A stretch of DNA of 30,200 nucleotides, taken from JBKBIP01 sp046297495. GTDB lineage: Bacteria > Planctomycetota > Planctomycetia > Gemmatales > Gemmataceae. The DNA lies in contig JBKBIP010000047.1 in assembly GCA_046297495.1 (NCBI GenBank), positions 1 through 30,200 on the forward strand, written 5' to 3'. The notes below the pieces were generated by a model, which searched no databases, was not told the DNA's origin, and saw nothing but the letters and a program-made list of their open reading frames with translations. Numbering within the stretch: position 1 is the stretch's first letter; the number at the start of each line of letters is the position of its first letter. Below are positions 15,876-23,804 of this stretch, one piece after another. Position numbers and translations under genes: made by a program.

Positions 15876-16481
15876 TCACCTGTCCCCGTTTCTCTGGGTG
15901 CGATAGCGTGTCAATTCTTCCTGGAGCACCTCGCGGCGGTCTTGCTGGATTTGCCGGTGGTGGCGTAGGGCGTATTTGCCGATGGCCCATATATCCAAGC
16001 CGATGATGCATAGCAGCACGAACAAGACAACCAAGATCGTGATCCAATACGAGCTGTAGAAATTGAAAAAGAGCCGCTGTTCCGTCGTCAGGTCCGGCTT
16101 CTCGCCGCGCAGTCGATGCGCTTCCCCCAACTCCGCCAACCGATCCGCGCGTTCTTCCAAGCCCAAGGCGAACGAACCAAGCATCAGGGCGGCCAGGATC
16201 AGCATGAGTAAGCAGCAGAACAACCGCCGCCAAGCCTGATGGCGATAATAGCGCCGATCCTCTTCCGCCAACGACTGCCCGCGCAACCCCCACAACGTCC
16301 GTATTTGCCGCCAGCTGTAAAAGACCGCCAGCCCCACCAACAGCAAGCCAAGGAGCATGGCGCCGATGAGTGTCGGGAGTGAGGAGGAATCGGCGACCAG
16401 TGACAAGTAAATACGACTAAACCACGACACACGGGCATGGAAAGGAACAAGGATCAACGCGATGGCTGGTTCGCTGGTCAT
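15876..16481 (-). CDS. Small membrane protein of unknown function
   Basis: The 201-residue protein has hydrophobic helices at about residues 36-56 (LPTLIGAMLLGLLLVGLAVFY), 87-107 (LFCCLLMLILAALMLGSFAL) and 146-168 (WITILVVLFVLLCIIGLDIW). Between them is a charged loop, and the tail is strongly basic, Gln/Arg-rich and coiled-coil-like (RQIQQDRREVLQEELTRYR). The N-terminal 30 residues are uncertain because the ATG at 16481 lacks a good ribosome binding site; a downstream non-ATG start is possible. No family was recognised. It lies 42 bases after the M28 peptidase gene and 92 bases before the sigma gene, so it may belong to one transcript with them and act in signal sensing. That role is speculative. 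Confidence 0.7.
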   Translation of the reverse strand: MTSEPAIALILVPFHARVSWFSRIYLSLVADSSSLPTLIGAMLLGLLLVGLAVFYSWRQIRTLWGLRGQSLAEEDRRYYRHQAWRRLFCCLLMLILAALMLGSFALGLEERADRLAELGEAHRLRGEKPDLTTEQRLFFNFYSSYWITILVVLFVLLCIIGLDIWAIGKYALRHHRQIQQDRREVLQEELTRYRTQRNGDR

Positions 16482-16523
16482 GGTTGCTCGCCTACGGCTC
16501 GTCCGCTAAACGTCGCTGCCTTG

Positions 16524-17576
16524 TCACTGTTTCGGAATGCGTTGCAACCAAGTGGTCAACACTTTGGCCACCTGCGTCATTCCTTCGGGGGAACAGTTTT
16601 CGGGTGTGTCGCTGAGGCGGTGCCAGTGGGGATAGTCGAAATCAATGATGTCCACGGCGGGGATGCCGGCCTTGTTCAGGGCCAGGTGATCGTCGAGGAC
16701 GGCAGGCCCCCAGCGATTCTGAAAGGCGGTGCAGTTCAATTCCCGCGCGATGCCCCATAGCTCCGCCACCAAGGCCCCCGCTTGCGTGCCGGAATGTTGC
16801 TCGATGGGGAACTTGGGATTCTTGCCGGCGATCATGTCCAGCAGGACGGCGGCAAGGTAGGTGGGATGGGGTCGTTTTTGCTTATAGACCCGGGCGAAGT
16901 GTTCCGAGCCGAAGAAATACTTGTCGCGGTTGCGCTCGAAGATGTACTCCTCGCCGTCAAAGATGACGAAATCGACGCCGACTGTCGTGGGAATGTCCTT
17001 CATGACGTGGGCCAGCTCCATCATGAAGGCGACGCCGGAGCCGCCGTCGTTGGCGCTGACGAAGGGTAGATGCCATTTGCGTCGGTCAAGCTCCTCGTCC
17101 GCCATTGGTCTGGTGTCATAGTGGCAACAAATAATAACGCGGCGCTGGCGTTCCGGGTGCCAGGAGATGATCAGGTTGGCCATCTCCACGGGCCGGGGTT
17201 GGCTCTTTTGCTGGGCCGTGAAGCGTTGGAACTCGACCTGGGCGCCGTGGGCCTCGAAATGTTTTCGCAGCAGCTCTTGCTGCTTGGCCATGCCGTCGCT
17301 GCCGCTGATGCGTGGGCCGATGGCGCAGATGTCCCGCAAGTATTTCATGGCCCGCTCGCCGTCGAAGGGGATTGCTACCAACGGCGCCGGCCCCCGATCC
17401 GCGGCGAATGGAACCATCCGTGCCCCCTTGGAAATCGGACCCGCAGCGTCTGGCGGCCCTGGTTCACGGTCCACGGCAAATTGAGCCAACACCTTCCACA
17501 CCATAAACCCGCTCATCGCGCCGACCACGACAATCCCCAGACAAACAACCCATGCCAAACGCCAGCTTTTCATCAT
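16524..17576 (-). CDS. M28 family peptidase, glutaminyl cyclase-like
   Basis: This 350-residue protein has an N-terminal membrane anchor or signal (LAWVVCLGIVVVGAMSGFMVW) and then the M28/glutaminyl-peptide cyclotransferase domain. The motifs appear in order: GPRISGSDG (about 87-95), CHYDT with His152, ANDGGSG with Asp177, FDGEE with Glu209-Glu210, DDHLAL with Asp296, and YPHWHRLSD with His319. The spacing and the late DDH..WH.LSDTPEN block resemble eukaryotic-like glutaminyl cyclases more than aminopeptidases. Its reaction may therefore be pyroglutamate formation at protein N-termini, or plain aminopeptidase activity. It acts outside the cytoplasm. Two adjacent ATGs are possible starts (17576 or 17573) after GAGGT. 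Confidence 0.87.
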   Translation of the reverse strand: MMKSWRLAWVVCLGIVVVGAMSGFMVWKVLAQFAVDREPGPPDAAGPISKGARMVPFAADRGPAPLVAIPFDGERAMKYLRDICAIGPRISGSDGMAKQQELLRKHFEAHGAQVEFQRFTAQQKSQPRPVEMANLIISWHPERQRRVIICCHYDTRPMADEELDRRKWHLPFVSANDGGSGVAFMMELAHVMKDIPTTVGVDFVIFDGEEYIFERNRDKYFFGSEHFARVYKQKRPHPTYLAAVLLDMIAGKNPKFPIEQHSGTQAGALVAELWGIARELNCTAFQNRWGPAVLDDHLALNKAGIPAVDIIDFDYPHWHRLSDTPENCSPEGMTQVAKVLTTWLQRIPKQ

Positions 17577-17668
17577 GCGACCTCAAGCCGAGTGAATGGT
17601 ATGTCGCCCTCTGTTCATCTTACCCGTTTCGCCACCATCGAGCGAGGCCGCTTTACGGTCATTGGTCA

Positions 17669-18247
17669 CTACCCCTTCACCTTTTCCGGCGGTTCTGAGT
17701 CGAAGATCAGACGTTTGATGGCGAAACGGCCGGCGAAGAACATGAAGAACAAACTGATGATGATGGCCCACAGTTTCAGGGAGCCATGCCCCAGCCAGGC
17801 GTAGTAGGTGTGTGGCTTCGGCTCCCAGAGATAATAAGCCACGTCCAGCACGATCAGAATGACGACCAGCACCGCGCAGACCGCGCCGGGCAACAACCAC
17901 ATGATCCGATCCTGAGTGGTCGTTTCCACCGTGACGCGCACGCTGAGCTTTTCGCGCGTTTGCAGGTTGAAACCGCAGTGCAAACAGATCACCGCGTCGG
18001 GCGGATCGAGGATGAGCGAACATTGAGGACATTGCCGCTTGGTTTCCTTCTCGGCCAAGGTGTACAGAGGCGGGCCTTCGTCCTCATCGTCGAATAGCTT
18101 CGACGAGTCCGCCGGCTTGGCGGACTGGGCGGTTAGGACAAAAGCATGACTGCACCCCTTGCACCGAATCTTTTTGCCTTCGTACTCGGCGGGCGCTTTG
18201 ATCGATTTATTGCATTTCGGACAGGAAGCCGTGATGACGGATGCCAT
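17669..18247 (-). CDS. Double zinc-ribbon membrane protein, unknown function
   Basis: The 192-residue protein begins with an MJ0042-type zinc ribbon (Cys9, Cys12, Cys29, Cys32). After an acidic linker (LFDDEDEGPP) comes a second four-Cys ribbon (Cys73, Cys76, Cys88, Cys91). Two membrane helices follow (about 117-140 and 157-178), and the C-terminus is short and charged. Proteins of this build are frequent in planctomycetes and are mostly unnamed. The ribbons should lie in the cytoplasm and could bind nucleic acid or protein. It is the first gene of the minus-strand run that ends with the sigma/anti-sigma pair, but gaps of about 92 bases leave operon membership open. Confidence 0.8.
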   Translation of the reverse strand: MASVITASCPKCNKSIKAPAEYEGKKIRCKGCSHAFVLTAQSAKPADSSKLFDDEDEGPPLYTLAEKETKRQCPQCSLILDPPDAVICLHCGFNLQTREKLSVRVTVETTTQDRIMWLLPGAVCAVLVVILIVLDVAYYLWEPKPHTYYAWLGHGSLKLWAIIISLFFMFFAGRFAIKRLIFDSEPPEKVKG

Positions 18248-18591
18248 GATGCCTTGCCCTCGCGCATGGAGATCACGGATGAAGTTGTCGTTTCAATACT
18301 TGATTGATTGTGCCACGCGGCGCGCGAAGTTGCAATCGTTCCCCACTCCGTTCGCCAGACGCGTCAATGACGGAATAGAGACACCCGCCATCGCCGGCGC
18401 GTCTGGCTAACGGGAGTCTGTGAAGTTTCCGCGCCGAACCGGCAAAAAAAGGTGGCGAAAGGGGCATGGGGGCATAATCTAATTCGGAAGAACGCCACGG
18501 AACCGGCGCGGGACATTAAAACCTTGTCGGCGGTGATGCTTGCCAGACTGTTGATTGCGAATCGGTATCGCTGCCAGAAAGCGGGGCAACC
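18248..18591. other. 344-base divergent intergenic region
   Basis: This region lies between the zinc-ribbon gene (minus) and the rpiB-tal fusion (plus). It holds a 15-base-arm palindrome (18349-18412) and a possible -10 element CATAAT (18473-18478), which would give a leader of about 107 bases. An A7 run at 18444-18450 lies just upstream of that element. No reading frame here is convincing. Confidence 0.5.
18349..18412. repeat. Extragenic inverted repeat
   Basis: CGTTCGCCAGACGCG (18349-18363) pairs with CGCGTCTGGCTAACG (18398-18412) with one mismatch over a 34-base loop. It is unrelated to the other palindromes in arm sequence. Its role is unknown. Confidence 0.5.
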
Positions 18592-20184
18592 ATGCGCATC
18601 GGCATTGCGACGGATCACGGCGGCTTCGACATGAAAAATCAGCTCATCGCCGCCTTGCGCCAGGTGGGGCATGAGGTGATCGATTTTGGCGCGACCGCCT
18701 TGGACCCCGGCGACGATTACCCCGACTTCGTCATTCCGCTGGCGCGGGCGGTGGCCGCTGGCGACGTGCAGCGCGGCATCGTCTGTTGCGGCAGCGGCGT
18801 GGGGGCGTCTGTCACGGTCAACAAGATTCCTGGCGTGCGGGCCGGTTTATGCCACGATCATTTCTCCGCCAAGCAAGGGGTGGAAGATGATGACATGAAT
18901 ATCCTCTGTCTAGGGGGGCGCGTCATTGGTTTCTCCGCCGCCTGGGACCACGTGGAAGCCTTCCTGACCGCTCGCTTCAGCGGCGCCGAGCGCCATCGCC
19001 GCCGCTTGGCGAAGGTGGCCACCTTGGAAAAAGAAGGACATCCCGCTCTCAGTGACAATCCCCTGGTCCGATTGCACTCCCTGGGACAAAGCATCTGGCT
19101 CGATTTCATTCGCCGGGACATGCTTGGCGACGGCGGTACCTTGCAGCAATTGATCGCCAACGATGAGTTGCGCGGCGTCACCTCCAATCCGGCCATCTTC
19201 GAGAAAGCCATCGACGATAGCACCGCCTACGACGAGGCCATCCGCGCGCTGGCTCAAGCTGGCAAAAGTGTGCCACAAATCTACGAGACGCTGACGGTGC
19301 AGGACGTGCAACGGGCCGCCGATTTGTTCCGCGGCGTCTATGACAAGACCCGGGGACGCGATGGCTACGTCAGCTTGGAAGTCTCCCCCAAGTTGGCTCA
19401 TGACACCGAGGGGACTATCGCCGAGGCCCAGCGCCTATGGGAGGAATTGAATCGGCCCAACGTGTTGATCAAGGTCCCCGCCACCCAGGAAGGGCTGCCC
19501 GTCATTCAGCACCTCATCAGCGAAGGCATCAACGTCAATGTGACGCTGTTGTTCGCGGTGCCGCGCTATCAGGAAGTGGCTAACGCCTACATGAGCGGCT
19601 TGGAGGCGCGGGTCGCTGCCGGCCGGCCGGTGGACCGTATCGCCTCGGTGGCCAGCTTTTTCTTGAGTCGAATTGATGTGCTAATCGATCCGTTATTGGA
19701 AAAAATGATCGAAGAAGGAAGCGCCAAAGCGGAGCTGACCAAACCGATGCACGGCGAGATCGCCATTGCCAGCGCCCGCATGGCGTATCAACTATACAAA
19801 GAGCTTTACGCCAGCGACCGTTGGCGAAAATTGGCGAAATATGGGGCCAAGTCGCAACGCCTACTGTGGGCCAGCACCAGCACCAAGAATCCCAAGTACA
19901 GCGATGTCCTTTATGTGGAAGCGCTGATCGGCCCGGACACCGTCAACACGGTGCCGCCGGAAACCCTCGACGCCTACCGCCGTCACGGCCAACCGGCGAT
20001 TCGCTTGGAAGAACAACTGGAACAGTGCCAGCGCTGGCTACGACAGCTCGCCGACGTGGGCATCGACTTGACCGCCGCCACCCGGCAGCTCGAAGACGAA
20101 GGGGTTCATAAATTCATCGTGCCCTTTGACAAACTCTTAGCCACGCTGGAAGCCAAACGCGCTGCCGTGATGAAGCAGGCGTGA
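18592..20184 (+). CDS. Fusion of ribose-5-phosphate isomerase B and transaldolase
   Basis: The 530-residue protein joins two pentose-phosphate enzymes in one uninterrupted frame. Residues 1 to about 148 are RpiB/LacAB type: DHGG (8-11), the catalytic Cys66 in CCGSGVGAS, and CHDHFSAKQGVEDDDMNILC. This half interconverts ribose- and ribulose-5-phosphate. From about residue 154 follows a transaldolase of the long mycobacterial type: VTSNPAIFEKAI, NVLIKVPATQEG with Schiff-base Lys294, NVNVTLLFAV and SVASFFLSRID. This half transfers dihydroxyacetone units between sugar phosphates. The joint is a short charged linker (LAKVATLEKEGHPAL) with no stop or frame change. Both active sites look intact. The start is the ATG at 18592; its ribosome site is weak. 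The His-rich small gene and pgi follow, giving one sugar-phosphate cluster. Confidence 0.93.
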   Translation: MRIGIATDHGGFDMKNQLIAALRQVGHEVIDFGATALDPGDDYPDFVIPLARAVAAGDVQRGIVCCGSGVGASVTVNKIPGVRAGLCHDHFSAKQGVEDDDMNILCLGGRVIGFSAAWDHVEAFLTARFSGAERHRRRLAKVATLEKEGHPALSDNPLVRLHSLGQSIWLDFIRRDMLGDGGTLQQLIANDELRGVTSNPAIFEKAIDDSTAYDEAIRALAQAGKSVPQIYETLTVQDVQRAADLFRGVYDKTRGRDGYVSLEVSPKLAHDTEGTIAEAQRLWEELNRPNVLIKVPATQEGLPVIQHLISEGINVNVTLLFAVPRYQEVANAYMSGLEARVAAGRPVDRIASVASFFLSRIDVLIDPLLEKMIEEGSAKAELTKPMHGEIAIASARMAYQLYKELYASDRWRKLAKYGAKSQRLLWASTSTKNPKYSDVLYVEALIGPDTVNTVPPETLDAYRRHGQPAIRLEEQLEQCQRWLRQLADVGIDLTAATRQLEDEGVHKFIVPFDKLLATLEAKRAAVMKQA

Positions 20185-20411
20185 GCAAGAGAGAAATAAC
20201 ACCTAACCCAGAAACCATGCCACTCATGACAACCGACAAACACCATCATCACGCGGGACATACGCCAACCCACCCCAAACGCCGCCACATTCAGTGGATT
20301 TCGCTGATTGTGGTGGGACTGATGTTGCTGGCCATGCTGTTGTACATCTTCAGCGGCGAAGAAACGGATAACCCGGCCATCGACAATCCGCCGGTGGAGG
20401 TCGTCCCATAA
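20181..20411 (+). CDS. Small His-rich single-span membrane protein
   Basis: The 76-residue frame begins with GTG at 20181, overlapping the previous stop (GTGA). An ATG at 20217 would give a 64-residue version; neither start has a strong ribosome site. The N-terminal part contains DKHHHHAGHTPTHP, a possible metal-binding or proton-buffering stretch. A basic KRRH cluster, one membrane helix (ISLIVVGLMLLAMLLYIF) and an acidic, Pro-rich tail follow. Topology by the positive-inside rule puts the His-rich part in the cytoplasm. No known family was recognised. It lies between tal and pgi and is probably co-transcribed with the fusion gene. Confidence 0.62.
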   Translation: MSKREITPNPETMPLMTTDKHHHHAGHTPTHPKRRHIQWISLIVVGLMLLAMLLYIFSGEETDNPAIDNPPVEVVP

Positions 20412-20420
20412 GGGAATTCT

Positions 20421-20454
20421 GTTCCCACCCAAGCCGGTCGCGTGGCGACCGGCT
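20421..20454 (+). repeat. Palindromic repeat family 2, copy A
   Basis: GTTCCCACCCA leads into a 10-bp hairpin (20432-20441 with 20445-20454, loop GTG) built on AGCCGGTCGC. The same lead and stem occur in reverse orientation at 23713-23747. It sits between the small membrane gene and pgi and may attenuate or process the transcript. Confidence 0.7.
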
Positions 20455-20494
20455 GCCCCATGCAATCCACACCTTGCAAAGGGAGAATCGCTTC

Positions 20495-22072
20495 ATGAAC
20501 GCGCTGGAACTGTGGCAACGCTATCAACAATACCTGTGCATCGTCCCTTCGTTAGACCTGACGTTGGACATTAGCCGGATGACGTTCCCCGACGATTATT
20601 TCCAGCGTATGGCGCCGGCGCTGCGACAAGCCTACGAAGCGATGGACGCCCTCGAAAAAGGGGCCATCGCCAACCCCGACGAAAACCGCATGGTCGGCCA
20701 TTACTGGCTGCGGGCGCCGCGAATGGCTCCCACGCCGGACATCACCGAGGCGATTGAGAAAACCTTGGCCCGCATCAAGTCGTTCGCTGCCGATGTGCAT
20801 TCGGGCCAGGTCAAGCCGCCGACAGCGGCGCGGTTCACGCAGGTCATCTCCATCGGCATCGGCGGTTCCGCGTTGGGGCCGATGTTCGTCCATGACGCGC
20901 TGGGGGAACCCGGCCAAGACCAGATGGCCGTCCACTTCATCGACAACACCGATCCCGACGGCATCGCCCGCACCTTGAAACGCTTGTCCGGCAAATTGGG
21001 AGAGACGCTGTGCCTGGTCATCAGCAAGAGCGGCGGCACCCCCGATAGCCGCAATGGCATGATCAACACGGCGGCGGCCTTCAAAGCAGCGGGGCTGAGC
21101 TTCCCCCAACATGCCGTGGCCGTCACGCAAGAAGGCTCACACCTGGATAAGCAAGCCGTCGCCGAAGGTTGGATCACCCGCTTTCCGATGTGGGATTGGG
21201 TCGGCGGGCGGACCAGTGAATTGAGCGCTGTCGGCCTGCTGCCGGCCGCCTTGCAAGGACTAGATATTGACAGCATGTTGGCCGGAGCCGCCGCCTGTGA
21301 CGAAGTGACCCGCCGCCACGACACCATGACCAACCCTAGCGCTCTGATGGCCCTGATGTGGTATCACGCCACCGACGGCAAGGGGAAGAAAGACCTGGTG
21401 ATGCTTCCTTACAAAGATCGCTTGTTGCTATTCAGTCGCTACTTGCAACAATTGCTCATGGAATCGCTCGGCAAACGCTACAATCTCAAGGGAGAACGGG
21501 TCGATCAGGGGATTGCCGTCTATGGCAACAAGGGTTCCACCGATCAACATGCCTACGTACAGCAGCTCCGCGACGGCGTGAATAATTTCTTCGTCACTTT
21601 CATCCGCGTGCTGGAATCGGGGGGCGATCCGGTCGAGGTCGAACCGGGGATCACGGCGGGGGATTACCTGCACGGCTTCCTGCTCGGCACGCGCGAAGCC
21701 CTGTTCGGCAACGAACGCCAATCCATGACTATCAGCGTGCGCCGCGTCGATGCCCGGAACATTGGCATCCTCATCGCTCTCTTTGAACGGGCCGTCGGTT
21801 TTTATGGTTCGCTCATCGGCATCAACGCCTATCATCAGCCCGGCGTCGAGGCCGGCAAGAAAGCCGCCGCCTCGGTGCTGGCCCTGCAAGCGAAGGTCGC
21901 CGCCGCCCTGTCCGCCACCCCGCGAACCGCCGAGCACATCGCCCAAGCCATCGGCGATCCCGACGTCGCCGAGACAGTCTTTTTCCTGCTCGAACACCTA
22001 ACCGCCGATGGCCGGGCACAGTTCGTGGGAGGCGCTCGGCCGAGCGAGATGACATTTCGCGCGGTACAGTGA
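20495..22072 (+). CDS. pgi: Glucose-6-phosphate isomerase
   Basis: This 525-residue cytoplasmic enzyme interconverts glucose-6-phosphate and fructose-6-phosphate. SIGIGGSALGP (119-129) and SKSGGTPDSRN (177-187) form the sugar-phosphate site. Further motifs are DWVGGRTSELS (234-244), LMESLGK with the base Glu323, GSTDQH with His352, and GVEAGK with Lys455. The short spacing and form of these motifs resemble the cyanobacterial-type isomerase rather than the E. coli protein. The start is ATG 20495 with GGGAG 9 bases before it; a TTG 21 bases upstream is rejected. The stop codon lies inside the left arm of palindromic repeat copy 2. Confidence 0.95.
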   Translation: MNALELWQRYQQYLCIVPSLDLTLDISRMTFPDDYFQRMAPALRQAYEAMDALEKGAIANPDENRMVGHYWLRAPRMAPTPDITEAIEKTLARIKSFAADVHSGQVKPPTAARFTQVISIGIGGSALGPMFVHDALGEPGQDQMAVHFIDNTDPDGIARTLKRLSGKLGETLCLVISKSGGTPDSRNGMINTAAAFKAAGLSFPQHAVAVTQEGSHLDKQAVAEGWITRFPMWDWVGGRTSELSAVGLLPAALQGLDIDSMLAGAAACDEVTRRHDTMTNPSALMALMWYHATDGKGKKDLVMLPYKDRLLLFSRYLQQLLMESLGKRYNLKGERVDQGIAVYGNKGSTDQHAYVQQLRDGVNNFFVTFIRVLESGGDPVEVEPGITAGDYLHGFLLGTREALFGNERQSMTISVRRVDARNIGILIALFERAVGFYGSLIGINAYHQPGVEAGKKAAASVLALQAKVAAALSATPRTAEHIAQAIGDPDVAETVFFLLEHLTADGRAQFVGGARPSEMTFRAVQ

Positions 22073-22171
22073 GAGGAAAAAGGGGACGCGACTCGAATTT
22101 GCTTGACGGAGTGCGGGATCGTGGCGTCAGAGGGTGAATTCGAGTCGCGTCCCCTTTTTCCCCTCACTGTA
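22065..22171. repeat. Palindromic repeat family 1, copy 2, overlapping pgi stop
   Basis: The arms of 35 bases (22065-22099 and 22137-22171) differ at one position. The core GGGGACGCGACTCGAATT matches copy 1 except for one base, which is compensated in the other arm. The 37-base loop starts with the same TGCTTGACGGAG and contains TCGTGGCG. The outer arm includes the last codons and TGA of pgi (TACAGTGAG), mirrored on the far side as CTCACTGTA. It probably also folds as a terminator. Confidence 0.85.
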
Positions 22172-22285
22172 CTTCTCCCTGCTTTTTGATTGAACCTGCC
22201 CTGTCTTGCGGATAGCTTATACATCATCCAGAATATAGGAACATCCCGCGCCCCGACTTGCTTTTTTCCGCACGGAGAATCCGCC

Positions 22286-23656
22286 ATGTTGCGATTGGAT
22301 GCCGAACGCTCAGTGTCGTTTTGTGATGGCTGGACGCGCCGCGATTTCCTGCACGCCGGGTCACTGGCCACGCTGGGGCTGACGTGGCCGGGCTATCTGG
22401 CGGCCAAGGAGGCGGGAGCCGTGAAGGATAGCGATGTCAACTGCATTATGATGTTCTTGGTGGGGGGGCCGAGCCATATTGACACCTGGGACCCCAAGCC
22501 GGACGCCCCGTTGGAAGTGCGCGGGCCATTCCAAACGCTGGCCACCAAGGCGCCCGGCATGCGCGTCAGCGAGATTTTCCCCAAGATGGCCCAGCACGCC
22601 GACAAGTTCTCGCTGGTGCGATCGGTGTATCACACGGCGACGGCGGTTCACGACACCGGTCACCAGATGATGCAGACCGGCCGGCTGTTCAGTGGCGGCA
22701 TCGAGCATCCGCACGTTGGCAGCGTGCTGGGCTACCTGAAAGGGCGGCGCGGCGACGTGCCGGCCCATGTGCTCATGCCGCGGCCCATCGGGCGCACCGG
22801 CGGCAACCTGCCCCACGGCCAGGACGCCGGCTACTTGGGCAAACCGCACGATCCGTTCATTCTCAACGCCGATCCGTCCGATCCGCAGTTCAAGGTGCCA
22901 GACCTGCTGCCGCCGGACTATATCTCCGCCATCCGGGCCGAGCGCCGGCAGAAGATGCGGGCTGCCGTCGATGGCTCGCTGGCCGCCTTTGAGAATAGCG
23001 ACCAAGCCCAGCAGCTTGATGACAATTTCCAGCAAGCGTACCGCCTGATGTCCAGCCCGCAGGCCCGCGACGCCTTCGCCCTGGACAAGGAACCCGTCGC
23101 TGTGCGCGACCGCTATGGCCGGACGCGCTTCGGACAATGCTGCCTGCTGGCCCGCCGATTGATCGAGCGCGGCGTCCGCTTCGTGACCATCAACATGTTT
23201 GAAACGGTGTTCGACGAGATCACCTGGGACATTCACGGTTCCCGGCCTTTCACCGACATCAACGAGATGTCCCGGCTGGTGGCCCCAAACTTCGACCAGG
23301 CGTTCAGCACCTTGTTGGAAGACCTGCACGAACGCGGCCTATTGAGCAACACGATGGTGACAGCCCTGGGGGAATTTGGCCGCACGCCGAAGGTCAACCC
23401 CGCCGGCGGCCGCGACCACCACCCCGGCGTCTGGACCGTCATCCTGGGCGGCGGCCCCATCCAAGGAGGCCGAGTCATCGGCGAATCGGACGAACTAGGC
23501 TACGCCCCCCAGACCCGCCCCGTCACCCCCGCCGAGATCGCCGCCACCCTCTACCACGGCCTCGGCCTCGACCCGCACTACGAACTCCCCGGCCCACAGA
23601 AGCGACCAATTCCGATGGTGGATTATGGGGTGCGGGAGATTGGGGAGTTGTTTTGA
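22286..23656 (+). CDS. DUF1501 domain protein with Tat-like signal
   Basis: This is a 456-residue member of the DUF1501 family, which is greatly expanded in planctomycetes and related to the alkaline-phosphatase/sulfatase fold. The N-terminus has a Tat-like TRRDFLHAGSLATLG signal. Family blocks are MMFLVGGPSHIDTWDPKPDA (near 53-72), SLVRSVYH, GEFGRTPKVNPAGGRDHHPG and a final ATLYHGLGLDP. Start: the ATG at 22286 has GGAG 9 bases upstream and puts the export signal at the N-terminus. The longer frame from 22190 has none. DUF1501 genes often pair with DUF1549/DUF1553 (PSD1) genes, but no such partner is nearby. The biochemical role is unproven; carbohydrate or sulfate-ester metabolism is often suggested. 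Confidence 0.92.
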   Translation: MLRLDAERSVSFCDGWTRRDFLHAGSLATLGLTWPGYLAAKEAGAVKDSDVNCIMMFLVGGPSHIDTWDPKPDAPLEVRGPFQTLATKAPGMRVSEIFPKMAQHADKFSLVRSVYHTATAVHDTGHQMMQTGRLFSGGIEHPHVGSVLGYLKGRRGDVPAHVLMPRPIGRTGGNLPHGQDAGYLGKPHDPFILNADPSDPQFKVPDLLPPDYISAIRAERRQKMRAAVDGSLAAFENSDQAQQLDDNFQQAYRLMSSPQARDAFALDKEPVAVRDRYGRTRFGQCCLLARRLIERGVRFVTINMFETVFDEITWDIHGSRPFTDINEMSRLVAPNFDQAFSTLLEDLHERGLLSNTMVTALGEFGRTPKVNPAGGRDHHPGVWTVILGGGPIQGGRVIGESDELGYAPQTRPVTPAEIAATLYHGLGLDPHYELPGPQKRPIPMVDYGVREIGELF

Positions 23657-23664
23657 TACTCTTT

Positions 23665-23747
23665 CCAAGCCGGTCCCTTGGGGAGCGGATAATCGCTGAC
23701 GATCACTCCTCACCCGGTCGCTGCGCGACCGGCTTGGGTCTGGGAAC
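23665..23747. repeat. Palindromic repeat family 2, copy B, with half copy
   Basis: CCAAGCCGGTC (23665-23675) is perfectly complementary to GACCGGCTTGG (23727-23737). Within the right part, CCGGTCGC (23714-23721) pairs with GCGACCGG (23725-23732). Read on the minus strand, 23713-23747 gives GTTCCCAGACCCAAGCCGGT followed by the hairpin, nearly the same as copy A at 20421-20454. It lies between convergent genes and may terminate both. Confidence 0.7.
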
Positions 23748-23804
23748 GGATGGTTCCTCTCTGGCCCCTTATGTAGGTGGCTGGCGGCTTGCGTGTTCAA
23801 TCAT

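Noticed and set aside
15784..16293. A longer N-terminus for the sigma factor
   Set aside because: It would add 170 residues with no sigma similarity and would overlap the membrane-protein gene. ATG 15783 gives the normal ECF length.
22361..23329. A 322-codon frame antisense to the DUF1501 gene
   Set aside because: It is a shadow frame of a well-supported gene, with no ribosome binding site.
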